Shown one piece after another: positions 26,218-34,720 of a DNA stretch of 37,919 bases (position 1 is its first letter; each line of letters begins with the position of its first letter). The notes below the pieces were generated by a model that ran no database searches, was not told where the DNA came from, and saw only the letters and a program-made list of their open reading frames with translations. This DNA comes from Halanaerobium saccharolyticum (GTDB lineage Bacteria; Bacillota; Halanaerobiia; Halanaerobiales; Halanaerobiaceae), in NCBI RefSeq assembly GCF_003259895.1, contig NZ_QLME01000029.1:1-37919 (forward strand). Reading direction: 5' to 3'. The translations under genes were made by a program, and so were the position numbers.

Positions 26218-27006
26218 ATGAGGATTATTAGATATCAAAAAGAGAATGAGATTAAAAATGGTATTTTAAAAGATGAAAAGATATTTAAACTGGAAGGAGA
26301 TATTTTTTCTGATTTTTCCAGGGGAGAAGAGACAGCAGATTTGAAAGAAGTTGAACTTTTAGCACCGGTTATACCACCCAATATAATAGCAATTGGTTTA
26401 AACTATAGACAGCACGCAGTAGAAACCGGGGCAGAAATACCAGAACGTCCGGTCATTTTTTTAAAAGCTACAAGCAGTTTAGCAGATCCAAATTCTGAGA
26501 TAATTTTACCCAAACTGGCTCCAGATGAGGTTGATTACGAAGCAGAACTGGCTGTTATTATTGGCAAAAAAGCTAAAAACATTGAAACAGTTGAGGTGGA
26601 CGAATATATATTAGGTTACAGCTGTGCCAATGATGTCAGTGCTCGGGACTGTCAGAAAAAATTAGATGAACAGTGGGCCAGAGGCAAGTCATTTGATACT
26701 TTTTGTCCGCTGGGACCCTGGATTGAAACTGAATTAGATCCTGGGGACTTAAAAATTAAATCTATTTTAAATGGTGAAGTTATGCAGCAGTCAAAAACTT
26801 CGGATATGATTTTTAACATAGACCAATTAATAAGTTATTTATCTCACAATATGACTCTACTTCCCGGAACAGTTATTCTAACGGGGACCCCAGAAGGTGT
26901 TGGTTTTGCCAGAGAGGATAAGATTTTTTTAAGAGATGGTGACCAAATTACTATTGAAATTGAGGGTATAGGAAGTTTAGAAAACACAGTCAAAAAAGGA
27001 AGATAA
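26218..27006 (+). CDS. Fumarylacetoacetate hydrolase family protein (YcgM-like)
   Basis: 262 residues with a short N-terminal domain and the FAH fold. Metal ligands are the ExE pair in VDYEAELAVIIGKKA and the Asp in CANDVSARDCQ. ARGKSFDTFCPLGPWI, MTLLPGTVILTGTPEGVGF and IGSLENTV are family landmarks. Members act as acylpyruvases, oxaloacetate decarboxylases or 2-keto acid hydratases and isomerases. The short YcgM-like form often clears oxaloacetate or acylpyruvates. The ribosome binding site GCAGGTGAG is modest. It lies 26 bases after the phosphatase gene. Confidence 0.88.
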   Translation: MRIIRYQKENEIKNGILKDEKIFKLEGDIFSDFSRGEETADLKEVELLAPVIPPNIIAIGLNYRQHAVETGAEIPERPVIFLKATSSLADPNSEIILPKLAPDEVDYEAELAVIIGKKAKNIETVEVDEYILGYSCANDVSARDCQKKLDEQWARGKSFDTFCPLGPWIETELDPGDLKIKSILNGEVMQQSKTSDMIFNIDQLISYLSHNMTLLPGTVILTGTPEGVGFAREDKIFLRDGDQITIEIEGIGSLENTVKKGR

Positions 27007-27080
27007 ACTTAATCAGTTATTCAAAAAAGTTATTTAAAAAAATTTATTAATTTAATATCAGCTCTTTAGGGAGGTTTATT

Positions 27081-27539
27081 ATGCAGTTTTTCAATCAGAA
27101 AACTTTTATTTTGCTAATCCCTGTTCTCTTAGCTGTCCTGTGCTATATTGTTCATAAAACAATTGCATCTTTAAAAAGAAAAAGGGCAGAAGAACTATTT
27201 ACAAATTACCACAAAGATAGAATTATATATTTTAGTAAAGAAGTCAATTTTTTTGGTCAGAAATCAGATGGTAGAATTCAACTTCGGGGTAATGGTTCCT
27301 TATTATTAACGCCTGATGAACTTCATTTTTTAAGATGGGTTCCCAAAAAGAATATTGTTATTTCTTTAGAGAATATTGAAAAAGTTGAGAGGGTTAATTC
27401 TTTTCTGGGAAAGAGTAAAAATAGAGAATTATTAAAAGTTGAATTTAGCAACCAGCAGGGAGAGAAAGATTCGGCTGCCTGGCTTTTAAATAATATGCAT
27501 GCCTGGGAACAGGTAATAAAAGATAATCTGCAAGAATAA
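27081..27539 (+). CDS. Membrane-anchored PH/GRAM-like protein of unknown function
   Basis: 152 residues. A single N-terminal membrane anchor (about 9-28) is followed by a basic stretch (SLKRKRAEE). A compact beta-rich domain follows with GNGSLLLTPDELHFLRWVPK and NIVISLENIEKVERVNSFLG, then a C-terminal helix NNMHAWEQVIKDNL. The spacing of strands and the final helix resembles PH/GRAM-like domains, which bind lipids or proteins. That resemblance is by eye only. Ribosome binding site AGGGAGG. Confidence 0.75.
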   Translation: MQFFNQKTFILLIPVLLAVLCYIVHKTIASLKRKRAEELFTNYHKDRIIYFSKEVNFFGQKSDGRIQLRGNGSLLLTPDELHFLRWVPKKNIVISLENIEKVERVNSFLGKSKNRELLKVEFSNQQGEKDSAAWLLNNMHAWEQVIKDNLQE

Positions 27540-27543
27540 ATAA

Positions 27544-27602
27544 AACCGCTCTTAAGGATTAGAGGCTGAATAAGGCCTTAAAGTCCTGAGAGCGGTTTTT
27601 TT
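27544..27602. terminator. Long bidirectional terminator between convergent genes
   Basis: AACCGCTCT (27544-27552) pairs with AGAGCGGTT (27589-27597), with a further imperfect inner stem closed by AGGC/GCCT. T-runs lie on the plus side, and the flanking AAAA tract serves the minus strand. It separates the PH/GRAM-like gene from the chemoreceptor gene. Confidence 0.8.
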
Positions 27603-27648
27603 GTTTATTTATGATCTTTATTTTTTTGTTTTCGCTTATTTTTATTTT

Positions 27649-29463
27649 TTAGACATTGTAACCTTTAAGGTTTTTGCGGAAGTTTTCTGTTAAGTCTTCC
27701 ATTTGCTCAATATAACCCGTCATTTCTTTAATCTTTTCAGAATAATTATTAACGCTGGCACTCATTTCTTCACTGGAAGCAGAATTTTCCTGAGCAATTG
27801 CAGCCAGATTATTAAAGTTTTCAATGACTTCTCTAATTTTCTTTGTTTCTGTATTTAAGCTGCTGACTATATCGACAACCTGATTAGTAGCAGATTCAAT
27901 ATCATTGGTGGCACTATTACTTGATTCAGCAACTTCCTCTAGAGCTTGATTACTTGCCTCAAGATTGGTGAACTGCTCACTGATACTGGAGCTGAGAGTT
28001 TCAACATGTTCGGTAAACTCTCCCAGATTTTTTCTGATTGTCTCAACTGCCTGTTGAGATTCTTCGGCCAGATCTCTTACTTCTTCTGCAACTACTGTAA
28101 AACCGCGACCATTATCAGAAGAGCGAGCGGCTTCAATAGAAGCATTAAGTGAAAGCAGATTAGTTTGTCCGGCAATATCTTCAACTGTATCTACAATTTC
28201 CATGATTGTCTCTATTTTTTCCGAAAGCTGTTTTCCTAACTGATTGACATTGGCAAATGCTTCCCGAACTCCACTGATTCTCTGATTGACATCAACAACA
28301 GCCTGAGTGGAAGAACGAATATTTTTAACAGCATTTTCTAAGTTTTCACGGCTGTCCTGACCGGCTTCAACCAGTTTTTCAATTTCTTCAACATTTTGAT
28401 TGACTATATAAGCGGATTCTTCAGTTTCCTGGGCCTGAGCCTGAGCTCCCTGAGCCACTTCATCTACAACAGTTGAAATACTGCCAGAAACTTCGTCCAT
28501 ATCTTCCGCCAGTTCAACAAAGTCCTTGGTAAAATTATGCATATCATCAGTTCCACCTTTTAAGAAAAGAATATCTTCTCTTAATTTGGCTTTTATCTGA
28601 CGCAGTTTATTAAATAATCTTTCAAAATCATCAGCTGTTTTTAGCCTGTTTTTATCATCAAGATTCAATGCTTCTATTTTACTAAGCTCATCATCAATTG
28701 CTTTAACAGGAGACATTAAAAGTCTGCTAATTAAGGCCAAAACAATTCCCAGTCCAGCAGAAGCCCCCAGATTAATTGTCAAGCCTGCTGAAAACTGAGG
28801 TAGAGATGTTAAAGCAAAACTTAATATAAAAGCAGTAAATCCCATTTTAGCAGGAATACTTTTAAATATACCCAGTCCCATAATTTTAGAGAATAAATAT
28901 TTTTTTTCATTTCTAAATGATTTTTCAAAGCTAATATGTATAGTTAAAAAATCTCGTCCATCATCTAAAGTTCCTCTGTCAATTTCTTCAACCTCAATAG
29001 GAGTTTTGAAAAATGAGGAACTACCCTCTAAAAGACCTAAAAAATAATCGTACATTCCTCTTTCAGATTTATATATCATTTCTATTTTATGATCATTTAG
29101 TTCTTTTGCTCGCAGACGAGGAGGGTTGGCTCCTGGAATCATTTCTGTTAACTGCAGATGCACGGTATCCATCAACATCAAAAAGTTTTTTAAAGTACGA
29201 TTACTGAAATATGAGGGAAACCAGTTGGAAAAAGTTTCAATATTTTTCATCCCCATATCATGCCAGATTTCACCGGGTTTTTTACCTACCTCCTGCCCCA
29301 TATATTTCATTAAATTCTTTGTTTTTTGATCTTCAATTGTTGTCATTGGTGTGATAATTAAATCTTCTTTAAAACCTGCTTTCTTTTTTGCGCTGCTGAC
29401 TACTTCTTCTCCATAAGTTTTTGTAAGAGTTTTAAGCCAGGTCGAAACGACTGTTCCCTTCAT
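27649..29463 (-). CDS. H-NOX domain methyl-accepting chemotaxis protein (heme gas sensor)
   Basis: 604 residues. Residues 1 to about 185 are an H-NOX heme domain starting [13 protein letters not shown]. The proximal heme ligand is H102 in LMDTVHLQL, the heme-distorting proline is P115, and Y131-x-S133-x-R135 binds the propionates. The O2-stabilising network W9, N74 and Y140 is complete, at the same numbering as the Thermoanaerobacter H-NOX chemoreceptor domain. Two membrane segments (about 212-255) and a HAMP-like region follow. The methyl-accepting domain has the conserved tip [20 protein letters not shown] and [13 protein letters not shown]. It should bind O2, and also NO, through ferrous heme and steer the cell through CheA/CheW, probably away from oxygen. 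Confidence 0.95.
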   Translation of the reverse strand: MKGTVVSTWLKTLTKTYGEEVVSSAKKKAGFKEDLIITPMTTIEDQKTKNLMKYMGQEVGKKPGEIWHDMGMKNIETFSNWFPSYFSNRTLKNFLMLMDTVHLQLTEMIPGANPPRLRAKELNDHKIEMIYKSERGMYDYFLGLLEGSSSFFKTPIEVEEIDRGTLDDGRDFLTIHISFEKSFRNEKKYLFSKIMGLGIFKSIPAKMGFTAFILSFALTSLPQFSAGLTINLGASAGLGIVLALISRLLMSPVKAIDDELSKIEALNLDDKNRLKTADDFERLFNKLRQIKAKLREDILFLKGGTDDMHNFTKDFVELAEDMDEVSGSISTVVDEVAQGAQAQAQETEESAYIVNQNVEEIEKLVEAGQDSRENLENAVKNIRSSTQAVVDVNQRISGVREAFANVNQLGKQLSEKIETIMEIVDTVEDIAGQTNLLSLNASIEAARSSDNGRGFTVVAEEVRDLAEESQQAVETIRKNLGEFTEHVETLSSSISEQFTNLEASNQALEEVAESSNSATNDIESATNQVVDIVSSLNTETKKIREVIENFNNLAAIAQENSASSEEMSASVNNYSEKIKEMTGYIEQMEDLTENFRKNLKGYNV

Positions 29464-29628
29464 ATACTTCCCTCCATTAATAATTTAATTTCTAAAATTT
29501 GATAGAAAATTTTATGCTTTTATTTAAAAAAACAGAGTTCAAATAAAAATAGCTCAATAAATTAAGCTATATTAATAATATTTCGTGGTAAAGGAATAAA
29601 TACCTTCTTTAAAACAAAAAAACGTTAG

Positions 29629-29664
29629 GTACCAGGTCCAAAACGGCCGTTTTGGACCTGGTAC
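29629..29664. repeat. Perfect 36-bp palindrome (GGTACCAGGTCC type)
   Basis: The 18 bases GTACCAGGTCCAAAACGG are followed directly by their exact reverse complement. No T-run follows on either strand. Its GTACCAGGT end resembles the palindrome at 30850-30890 on the other side of phnD. A REP-like or mobile non-coding element is likely. Confidence 0.85.
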
Positions 29665-29687
29665 AGAAGAAATAATTCACAAAACAC

Positions 29688-29726
29688 TTAACATTACCTT
29701 AACAATTAGTTACAATTTTTTTACAA
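29688..29726 (+). promoter_or_regulatory. Pho-box-like array of four direct repeats upstream of phnD
   Basis: Repeats read TTAACA (29688), TTAACA (29699), then GTTACA (29709) and TTTACA (29720), spaced 11, 10 and 11 bases. This matches the PhoP box of Firmicutes, TT(A/C/T)A(C/T)A repeats about one helical turn apart. A TATATT at 29760-29765 can serve as -10, and there is no -35 match, as expected for an activated promoter. It implies induction by phosphate starvation. Confidence 0.7.
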
Positions 29727-29806
29727 TTCAGAAATACTCCTGTAACTTTGATATGTCATTATATTAATTGCAAGCGGAAAACAAAAAAACTTGGAGGTAA
29801 TAATTA

Positions 29807-30763
29807 ATGAAAAAATTTGGGCAAGTTTTTACAGTACTGATTCTTTTAGTTTTTATATTTAATGGATTTGTATTGGCGGCAGAAATGGACTTTGGTTATC
29901 TAGGTGACGAATTTGTTGATTATGATGGGGATTTAGTTGCGGATTTACCTGCTGATGAATCTGAATGGATTAATCCTGATACTATTATTTTTTCTTATAC
30001 ACCTGTAGAAGAGCCTTCAGTTTATAAGACAGCCTGGGCAGACTTTTTGGACCATTTAGCTGAGGTGACTGGAAAAGAGGTTATGTTTTATGCAGTGGAG
30101 AACTATGCTTCACAATTAGAAGCTTTAAGAGCGGGAAGAATTCATATTGCCGGTATCAATACTGGTAGTGTCCCTTTTGCTGTAAATACTGCAGGAGTTG
30201 TTCCTTTTGCCATGATGGCAGCTGAGGATGGAAGCTTTGGTTATGAAATGGAAATTATCACCCAACAGGATAGTCAGCTTGAAGGTTTAGAGGATTTAGA
30301 AGGTAAAACAGTTGCTTTTGTCTCTCAGACATCTAACTCTGGTTTCAAAGCACCATCTGCAATTTTAAAATCTGAAATGGGTTATGAAGCGGGAGAAGAC
30401 TATAAGACAACATTTAGCGGCCGCCATGATAACTCAATTATGGGTGTCTATAATGGTGATTACGAAGCTGCTGCAATTGCCAATTCTGTAATGCACAGAA
30501 TGGATGCCAGTGGAGCAATTGATATGTCAGAGATCAAAACAATTTATAAGTCTCAAACTTTCCCGACAACTGCTTACTCTTATGTAAACAATCTGCATCC
30601 TGGACTGGCTCAAAAAATTAAAAAAGCATTTTTTACTTTTGACTGGACAGGAACAAGTTTAGCGGCAGAATTTGAAGATGATAAGTTTATTCCAATTGAC
30701 TATAAGACTTACTGGGAAGTTATTAGAACAATAGATAGAGCAAATGGAGTAGAATATAAATAG
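29807..30763 (+). CDS. phnD: Phosphonate/phosphite ABC transporter binding protein (PhnD-like)
   Basis: 318 residues with a signal peptide (about 1-25, ending VLAAE) and no lipobox. The PhnD pattern is clear: IIFSYTPVEEPSVYKTAWAD, ENYASQLEALRAGRIHIAGI and LEGKTVAFVSQTSNSGFKAP, the Ser/Thr-rich ligand loop. The tail HPGLAQKIKKAFFTF is also conserved. The ligand could be a phosphonate, phosphite or another phosphate-like oxyanion. No C-P lyase, phosphonatase or phosphite dehydrogenase is in the window. Next genes are the ATPase and two permeases. A Pho-box-like array lies upstream. Confidence 0.9.
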   Translation: MKKFGQVFTVLILLVFIFNGFVLAAEMDFGYLGDEFVDYDGDLVADLPADESEWINPDTIIFSYTPVEEPSVYKTAWADFLDHLAEVTGKEVMFYAVENYASQLEALRAGRIHIAGINTGSVPFAVNTAGVVPFAMMAAEDGSFGYEMEIITQQDSQLEGLEDLEGKTVAFVSQTSNSGFKAPSAILKSEMGYEAGEDYKTTFSGRHDNSIMGVYNGDYEAAAIANSVMHRMDASGAIDMSEIKTIYKSQTFPTTAYSYVNNLHPGLAQKIKKAFFTFDWTGTSLAAEFEDDKFIPIDYKTYWEVIRTIDRANGVEYK

Positions 30764-30811
30764 AAACTAACAGAAATTAAATTGAAACAGATTTTTACTA
30801 TTGCTGGGGTG

Positions 30812-30845
30812 GCAGAGGCGGTTAATAAGAGCCGCTTTTGCTTTT
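30812..30845 (+). terminator. Terminator-like hairpin between phnD and phnC
   Basis: GCA-G-AGGCGG (30812-30821) pairs with CCGCTT-T-TGC (30832-30841), followed by TTTT. It probably attenuates, giving more binding protein than ATPase and permeases. Confidence 0.65.
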
Positions 30846-30849
30846 AAAT

Positions 30850-30890
30850 GGTACCGGGTGCATGGATATTTTTTCCAGGTACCCGGTACC
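30850..30890. repeat. Imperfect GGTACC palindrome (REP-like)
   Basis: GGTACCGGGTGCATGGA and TCCAGGTACCCGGTACC form 17-base arms with three mismatches around a T-rich loop. It is related to the perfect palindrome at 29629-29664, about 1.2 kb upstream. Confidence 0.75.
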
Positions 30891-30918
30891 TATATATTAT
30901 TACGGTACCTATATATTA
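30884..30918. repeat. Tandem direct repeat CGGTACCTATATATTA
   Basis: The 16-mer occurs at 30884-30899 and again at 30903-30918, 19 bases apart. The first copy overlaps the palindrome arm. It may mark slippage or a target duplication and lies just before the phnC ribosome binding site. Confidence 0.75.
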
Positions 30919-30934
30919 ATAGAGAGGTGAAAAA

Positions 30935-31783
30935 ATGCTAAAAATCAATAATTTGCATAAACAATATCCAGGAGGAGATTTAGCTCTAGAGGGAATTAAT
31001 CTAGAATTGAAAAAAGGAGAAATTGCAGCTGTTATTGGTCCATCAGGAGCGGGAAAATCAACTTTAATTCGCTGTATTAATCGTCTGGTTGAGTCCACGG
31101 CAGGAGAAATAATTCTAGAGGATCAGGACATTAATCAGCTAAGCAAAAAAGAATTAAAAGAGAAGAGAAGAAAGATGGGGATGATTTTTCAGGAATATGC
31201 CTTAGTTGAAAGACTAACAGTGATGGAAAATGTGCTGTCGGGAAGGCTGGGATATTTGTCATTCTGGAGAGCCTGGCTGCGCCGATTTCCACAAAAGGAT
31301 ATTAATCAAGCCTATCAGCTTTTAGAAAGATTAGGGCTTAAAGATCATCTAAATAAAAGAGCAGACCATTTATCAGGAGGACAGCGGCAGCGGGTAGGGA
31401 TTGCGAGAGCTTTAATTCAGAATCCAGACTTATTATTAGTTGATGAACCCACAGCCAGTCTTGATCCCAAAACCGCCAGACAAATTATGCGCTTAATTAC
31501 AGAAATGGCACGGGAAAGAGAGCTTGCAGCTTTAATAAATATTCATGATGTACTGCTGGCAAGAGAATATGTCAGTAGAATAATTGGAATGAGAAAAGGA
31601 AAGATTGTTTTTGACGGCAGTCCTGCAGATTTAAATAAAGAAACTCTAACCACAATTTATGGAAAAGAAGACTGGAATAACTTTAAGAATAAAGATCAAG
31701 AAAATTCAGCATCTGAAGGAGGTAATGATCTTGCTGACAGAGAGAAGCGAAAATTACAGCTGGCAGCGTCCTCATCTAATTAA
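30935..31783 (+). CDS. phnC: Phosphonate-type ABC transporter ATPase (PhnC-like)
   Basis: 282 residues. Walker A is GPSGAGKST, followed by the Q-loop in [20 protein letters not shown]. The signature is [15 protein letters not shown], Walker B is [12 protein letters not shown], and the switch His is in [23 protein letters not shown] is a PhnC-specific insertion. The C-terminal 25 residues are polar and unrelated to the core. Its end overlaps the first permease gene by 53 bases, so translation is coupled. Ribosome binding site GAGAGGTG. Confidence 0.93.
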   Translation: MLKINNLHKQYPGGDLALEGINLELKKGEIAAVIGPSGAGKSTLIRCINRLVESTAGEIILEDQDINQLSKKELKEKRRKMGMIFQEYALVERLTVMENVLSGRLGYLSFWRAWLRRFPQKDINQAYQLLERLGLKDHLNKRADHLSGGQRQRVGIARALIQNPDLLLVDEPTASLDPKTARQIMRLITEMARERELAALINIHDVLLAREYVSRIIGMRKGKIVFDGSPADLNKETLTTIYGKEDWNNFKNKDQENSASEGGNDLADREKRKLQLAASSSN

Positions 31784-32537
31784 AAGCAAAAATAAACGAA
31801 TAATTATTTATTTTCTGGTTTTAGCTTATTTAATTTTTACTTTTATTTCCCTGGAGATTGATCCTCAGAGAATTTTACTTGGTCTAAGCAGAAGCCAAAA
31901 ATATTTTGCTGATTTCTTTAGACCGGATTTTATTTCTCGCGGAGAGTCAATTATGGATGGAATCATTGAAAGCCTGACAATGACTTATGTGGCAACTATA
32001 TTTGGAATAATAATTTCAATTCCCTTTGCTTTTGGAGCAGCTGAGAATATTTCTCCAAAGCCAATTTATTTTTTATCAAGAGCAGTGATAGTTATCTCAA
32101 GAAGTTTTCAGGAAGTAGTTATTGCAATATTTTTTGTGGTAGTTATTGGTTTTGGTCCGATGGCAGGTGTTTTAACCTTAACTTTCAGCAGTATCGGATT
32201 TCTGGCAAAATTACTGGCAGAAGAAATTGAGGATATTGACTGGAGTCAGGTGGAAGCTGTTAAAGCGACCGGAGCTTCCTGGCCCCAATTAATGACTTAT
32301 GCTATACTACCCCAGATTTTACCCCGTTTTATTGGACTGGCGGTTTACAGACTTGATATTAATTTTAGAGCTTCGGCGGTAATTGGAGTTGTTGGGGCCG
32401 GCGGAATTGGTACAACATTAAATGCGGCTTTTGACCGTTATGAGTTTGATTCTGCTTCTGCAATATTGATTGTGATGATTGCGATTGTACTTCTGGGAGA
32501 ATTGTTTTCTTCCTTTATTAGAAAAAAATTAAAATAA
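31731..32537 (+). CDS. phnE: Phosphonate-type ABC transporter permease 1 (PhnE-like)
   Basis: 268 residues from TTG 31731, which sits eight bases after AAGGAGG (31716-31722). ATG 31725 is only two bases from the site, and a start at 31659 would add 24 residues lying inside phnC. The PhnE pattern is present: [40 protein letters not shown] and the EAA-type loop [40 protein letters not shown] completes it. About six membrane spans. It pairs with the next gene as a heterodimeric channel. Confidence 0.9.
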   Translation: MLTERSENYSWQRPHLIKSKNKRIIIYFLVLAYLIFTFISLEIDPQRILLGLSRSQKYFADFFRPDFISRGESIMDGIIESLTMTYVATIFGIIISIPFAFGAAENISPKPIYFLSRAVIVISRSFQEVVIAIFFVVVIGFGPMAGVLTLTFSSIGFLAKLLAEEIEDIDWSQVEAVKATGASWPQLMTYAILPQILPRFIGLAVYRLDINFRASAVIGVVGAGGIGTTLNAAFDRYEFDSASAILIVMIAIVLLGELFSSFIRKKLK

Positions 32538-32565
32538 AGATTATTAAATAGAAAGGAGTTTAAAA

Positions 32566-33366
32566 ATGCCTAAAAATGATTATAACTGGCAGTTAAAAGG
32601 CAGAGTTAGAATTTTAAGAGAAATTTTATTCTGGGCAGCTGGTATCTGGCTTTTTATTTACTGCTGGAATATTATTTCAGCCCGGACAATGTGGCCTTTT
32701 GTTTATGATGGAGCTGAACAGGCATCCAAATTACTAATGAGGATGTTTCCTCCAAACTGGCCTTATTTTTTAAATCTTATAAGACCAATCTGGGATACAA
32801 TAACTATAGCTACTCTGGGAACAATTGCTGCTATATTACTGTCCCTATTTGTAGCGTTTTTGGCTGCTGAAAATACTTCACCCCATCCAATTTTAAGACA
32901 GCTGGCCCTTCTGATAATTGTAACTTCTCGTTCAGTAAGTTCTTTAATCTGGGCAATAATTCTAGTTATTATTCTGGGGCCAGGGGTACTGGCAGGAATA
33001 ATTGCAATTTCCTTAAGATCTGTTGGATTTGTCTCTAAACTTCTTTATGAGAGTATAGAAGAAATTGATAAAGAACAGGTAGAAGCAGTCGAAGCTACTG
33101 GAGCTTCCAAATTCTCGACTCTAATTTATTCAGTTGTGCCTCAGGTTTTTCCTTCATTTGTAGGGACAGCTGTTTATAGATGGGATATAAATATTCGCGA
33201 ATCTACAGTTGTTGGTTTAGTAGGAGCTGGCGGTATAGGATTACAGCTAAATGAAGCTATTTTGGGACTTAAATGGCCTGATGCAATAATAATTTTTATG
33301 ATGATTTTATCATTAGTATTATTTTCTGAATTATTTTCGGCTAAAATCAGAAAAATTCTTATTTAG
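32566..33366 (+). CDS. phnE: Phosphonate-type ABC transporter permease 2 (PhnE-like)
   Basis: 266 residues, the second PhnE paralogue. Shared landmarks are PIWDTITIATLGTIAAILLS, AENTSPHPILRQLALLIIV, TSRSVSSLIWAIILVIILGP and the EAA-type loop QVEAVEATGASKFSTLIYSV. LVGAGGIGLQLNEAILGLKW is near the C-terminus. Ribosome binding site AAAGGAGTTT, 28 bases after the first permease. Tandem phnE genes are common in Firmicutes. It ends the operon, followed by a hairpin. Confidence 0.9.
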   Translation: MPKNDYNWQLKGRVRILREILFWAAGIWLFIYCWNIISARTMWPFVYDGAEQASKLLMRMFPPNWPYFLNLIRPIWDTITIATLGTIAAILLSLFVAFLAAENTSPHPILRQLALLIIVTSRSVSSLIWAIILVIILGPGVLAGIIAISLRSVGFVSKLLYESIEEIDKEQVEAVEATGASKFSTLIYSVVPQVFPSFVGTAVYRWDINIRESTVVGLVGAGGIGLQLNEAILGLKWPDAIIIFMMILSLVLFSELFSAKIRKILI

Positions 33367-33379
33367 ATATATTACACCT

Positions 33380-33416
33380 ACCGTTTACGAAACCAAATTT
33401 TGGAAGCGTAAACGGT
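33380..33416 (+). terminator. Hairpin ending the phn operon
   Basis: ACCGTTTACG (33380-33389) and CGTAAACGGT (33407-33416) form a perfect ten-base stem, with an inner CCAAA-T-TTTGG. TTGAATTTTTT follows. Confidence 0.7.
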
Positions 33417-33468
33417 TTGAATTTTTTCTGGTAATCGAGTACCATTATAATTTAATATTGATTAAGTA

Positions 33469-33507
33469 AAAGGCCTTACAATCTTCTTATTTGTAGGGTC
33501 TTTAACT
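33469..33507 (+). terminator. Second terminator downstream of the phn operon
   Basis: AAAGGCCTTACAA (33469-33481) pairs with TTGTAGGGTCTTT (33491-33503) through two G-T wobbles, then AACTTTTTAAT. Confidence 0.6.
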
Positions 33508-33629
33508 TTTTAATTTATTAGTTTCAGTTATAATATTTTTAGAAAGAGATAAACTAATATTTAAAATATATAGATTTTTAAAAAGTTTTACTATTAAAAT
33601 TAACTATTTATTAGAAGAGGAGTGGTTTT

Positions 33630-34208
33630 ATGTCAGGTAAAAGATTTCATCCGGCCAGAAAGAAAAAATTATTTACAGAAAAAAGATTAAAAAGCTTAAA
33701 ACCTGCTGAACTTCTTTCTGAATTATATTTAAAAGAGGGAGATATTTTTATAGATGTTGGAGCCGGTAATGGTTTTTTCTCACTGCCAGGAGCTGAGATA
33801 GTTGGAGAATCAGGCAAAGTCTATTCTGTTGATGTAGAAATTGATATGCTTTTAGATTTAAAACATAGAGCTCAGCAGGCTGGTTTAGCTGATAGAATTG
33901 AGATAGTAAAAAGTGAAGATAATGATGCTAATTTACAGCAATCAGCTGATTTTATGCTTTTTGCCTATCTTTTCCATGAGCTAGATGCAAAGGATAAATT
34001 CTTAGATAACTATTTTAGATTTTTAAAAAAAGGTTCTCGAGTAGTATTTATTGAATGGGATCCTGAAAAAAGGGAAGAGGGGCCACCACTCCATCATCGG
34101 ATCAAGAGTGAGCAGTTGAAGACAATGTTAGAGCAGAGAGATATAAAAAATATAGAAGTAAAAGCTATAGATTATAATTCCTATTTAATTAGCGGGGTTA
34201 AAGTTTAA
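33630..34208 (+). CDS. Class I SAM-dependent methyltransferase
   Basis: 192 residues. Motif I is FIDVGAGNGFFSLPGAEIVG, followed by VYSVDVEIDMLLDLKHRAQQ with the ribose-binding acidic residue. FMLFAYLFHELDAKDKFLDN and GSRVVFIEWDPEKREEGPPL match later motifs. It resembles the UbiE/arsenite-methyltransferase class, but no Cys pairs for arsenic are present. The substrate is unknown. It is a single gene between terminators. Ribosome binding site AGAGGAGTGG. Confidence 0.85.
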   Translation: MSGKRFHPARKKKLFTEKRLKSLKPAELLSELYLKEGDIFIDVGAGNGFFSLPGAEIVGESGKVYSVDVEIDMLLDLKHRAQQAGLADRIEIVKSEDNDANLQQSADFMLFAYLFHELDAKDKFLDNYFRFLKKGSRVVFIEWDPEKREEGPPLHHRIKSEQLKTMLEQRDIKNIEVKAIDYNSYLISGVKV

Positions 34209-34231
34209 TTTAATAAAATATTTGTATAAAG

Positions 34232-34270
34232 AATGTAGGAATTTGTAGTTTAAAGTTCCTGCATTTTTCT
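34232..34270 (+). terminator. Terminator of the methyltransferase gene
   Basis: AATGTAGGAA (34232-34241) pairs with TTCCTGCATT (34256-34265) through one wobble, then TTTCTTT. Confidence 0.75.
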
Positions 34271-34281
34271 TTCGAAATTAT

Positions 34282-34310
34282 TTGACAATTTAAAATTATT
34301 GATTTATAAT
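34282..34310 (+). promoter_or_regulatory. Consensus sigma-A promoter P1 of the ribose-type ABC operon
   Basis: TTGACA (34282-34287), exactly 17 bases, TATAAT (34305-34310). Both hexamers are perfect. Confidence 0.85.
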
Positions 34311-34399
34311 GTTGTTACTGTAAAAATTTATAGTTTTTATCAGTATTAGTTTAGTTAATAAAATAATTTTAGAAAAATTTAATTAATACTAAAAATTGT

Positions 34400-34428
34400 T
34401 TGACAATTAAAAAATATTATATTATAAT
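34400..34428 (+). promoter_or_regulatory. Consensus sigma-A promoter P2 of the ribose-type ABC operon
   Basis: TTGACA (34400-34405), exactly 17 bases, TATAAT (34423-34428). It lies 118 bases after P1 and gives a leader of about 500 bases before the binding-protein gene. Confidence 0.85.
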
Positions 34429-34462
34429 ATTCTTACAAGTTAATAATATTTTTTTGAAGTTC

Positions 34463-34479
34463 TTTGCAAACGTTTAATA
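34463..34479 (+). promoter_or_regulatory. LacI-type operator 1
   Basis: TTTGCAAACGTTTAATA, core AAACGTTT at 34468-34475, about 30 bases after the P2 start point. LacI/GalR-family operators and catabolite cre sites share this core. Confidence 0.65.
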
Positions 34480-34513
34480 TTCAATTCTAAAGACAAATAA
34501 TATTTTTGTTGTT

Positions 34514-34530
34514 ATTGCAAACGTTTGATA
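34514..34530 (+). promoter_or_regulatory. LacI-type operator 2
   Basis: TTGCAAACGTTTGATA with the perfect palindrome CAAACGTTTG, core at 34519-34526. It lies 51 bases from operator 1, close to five helical turns. Confidence 0.65.
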
Positions 34531-34660
34531 TCTGAAAATAATTAATACAATATATATTTATAATTTTATAACTATTTAACCTAGTTTTACAAATATTATC
34601 CGTTATCTTGTTTTTTTAATTAATGATGATATCTAAAAAATCTTATTTATTTTTTATAGT

Positions 34661-34677
34661 TCTGTAAACGTTTGAAA
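34661..34677 (+). promoter_or_regulatory. LacI-type operator 3
   Basis: CTGTAAACGTTTGAAA, core at 34666-34673. It is 147 bases from operator 2, 14 helical turns at 10.5 bases per turn, so looping between them is geometrically favourable. Confidence 0.6.
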
Positions 34678-34720
34678 TTTGAAAATTAAAAAAATTGTGG
34701 GAATAACACTATTATTTTAT

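Noticed and set aside
29629-29664. Perfect palindrome as a terminator of phnD or of the chemoreceptor gene
   Set aside because: Neither strand has a T-run after it and it lies upstream of both genes rather than downstream.
31659-31730. Upstream start for the first phnE gene
   Set aside because: The 24 added residues are an out-of-frame reading of the phnC C-terminus with no ribosome binding site; TTG 31731 is eight bases after AAGGAGG.
34463-34677. The three AAACGTTT sites as certain catabolite (cre) sites
   Set aside because: They match the core, but each misses the 3' C of the cre consensus. A local LacI-type operator fits as well or better, so CcpA control is left open.
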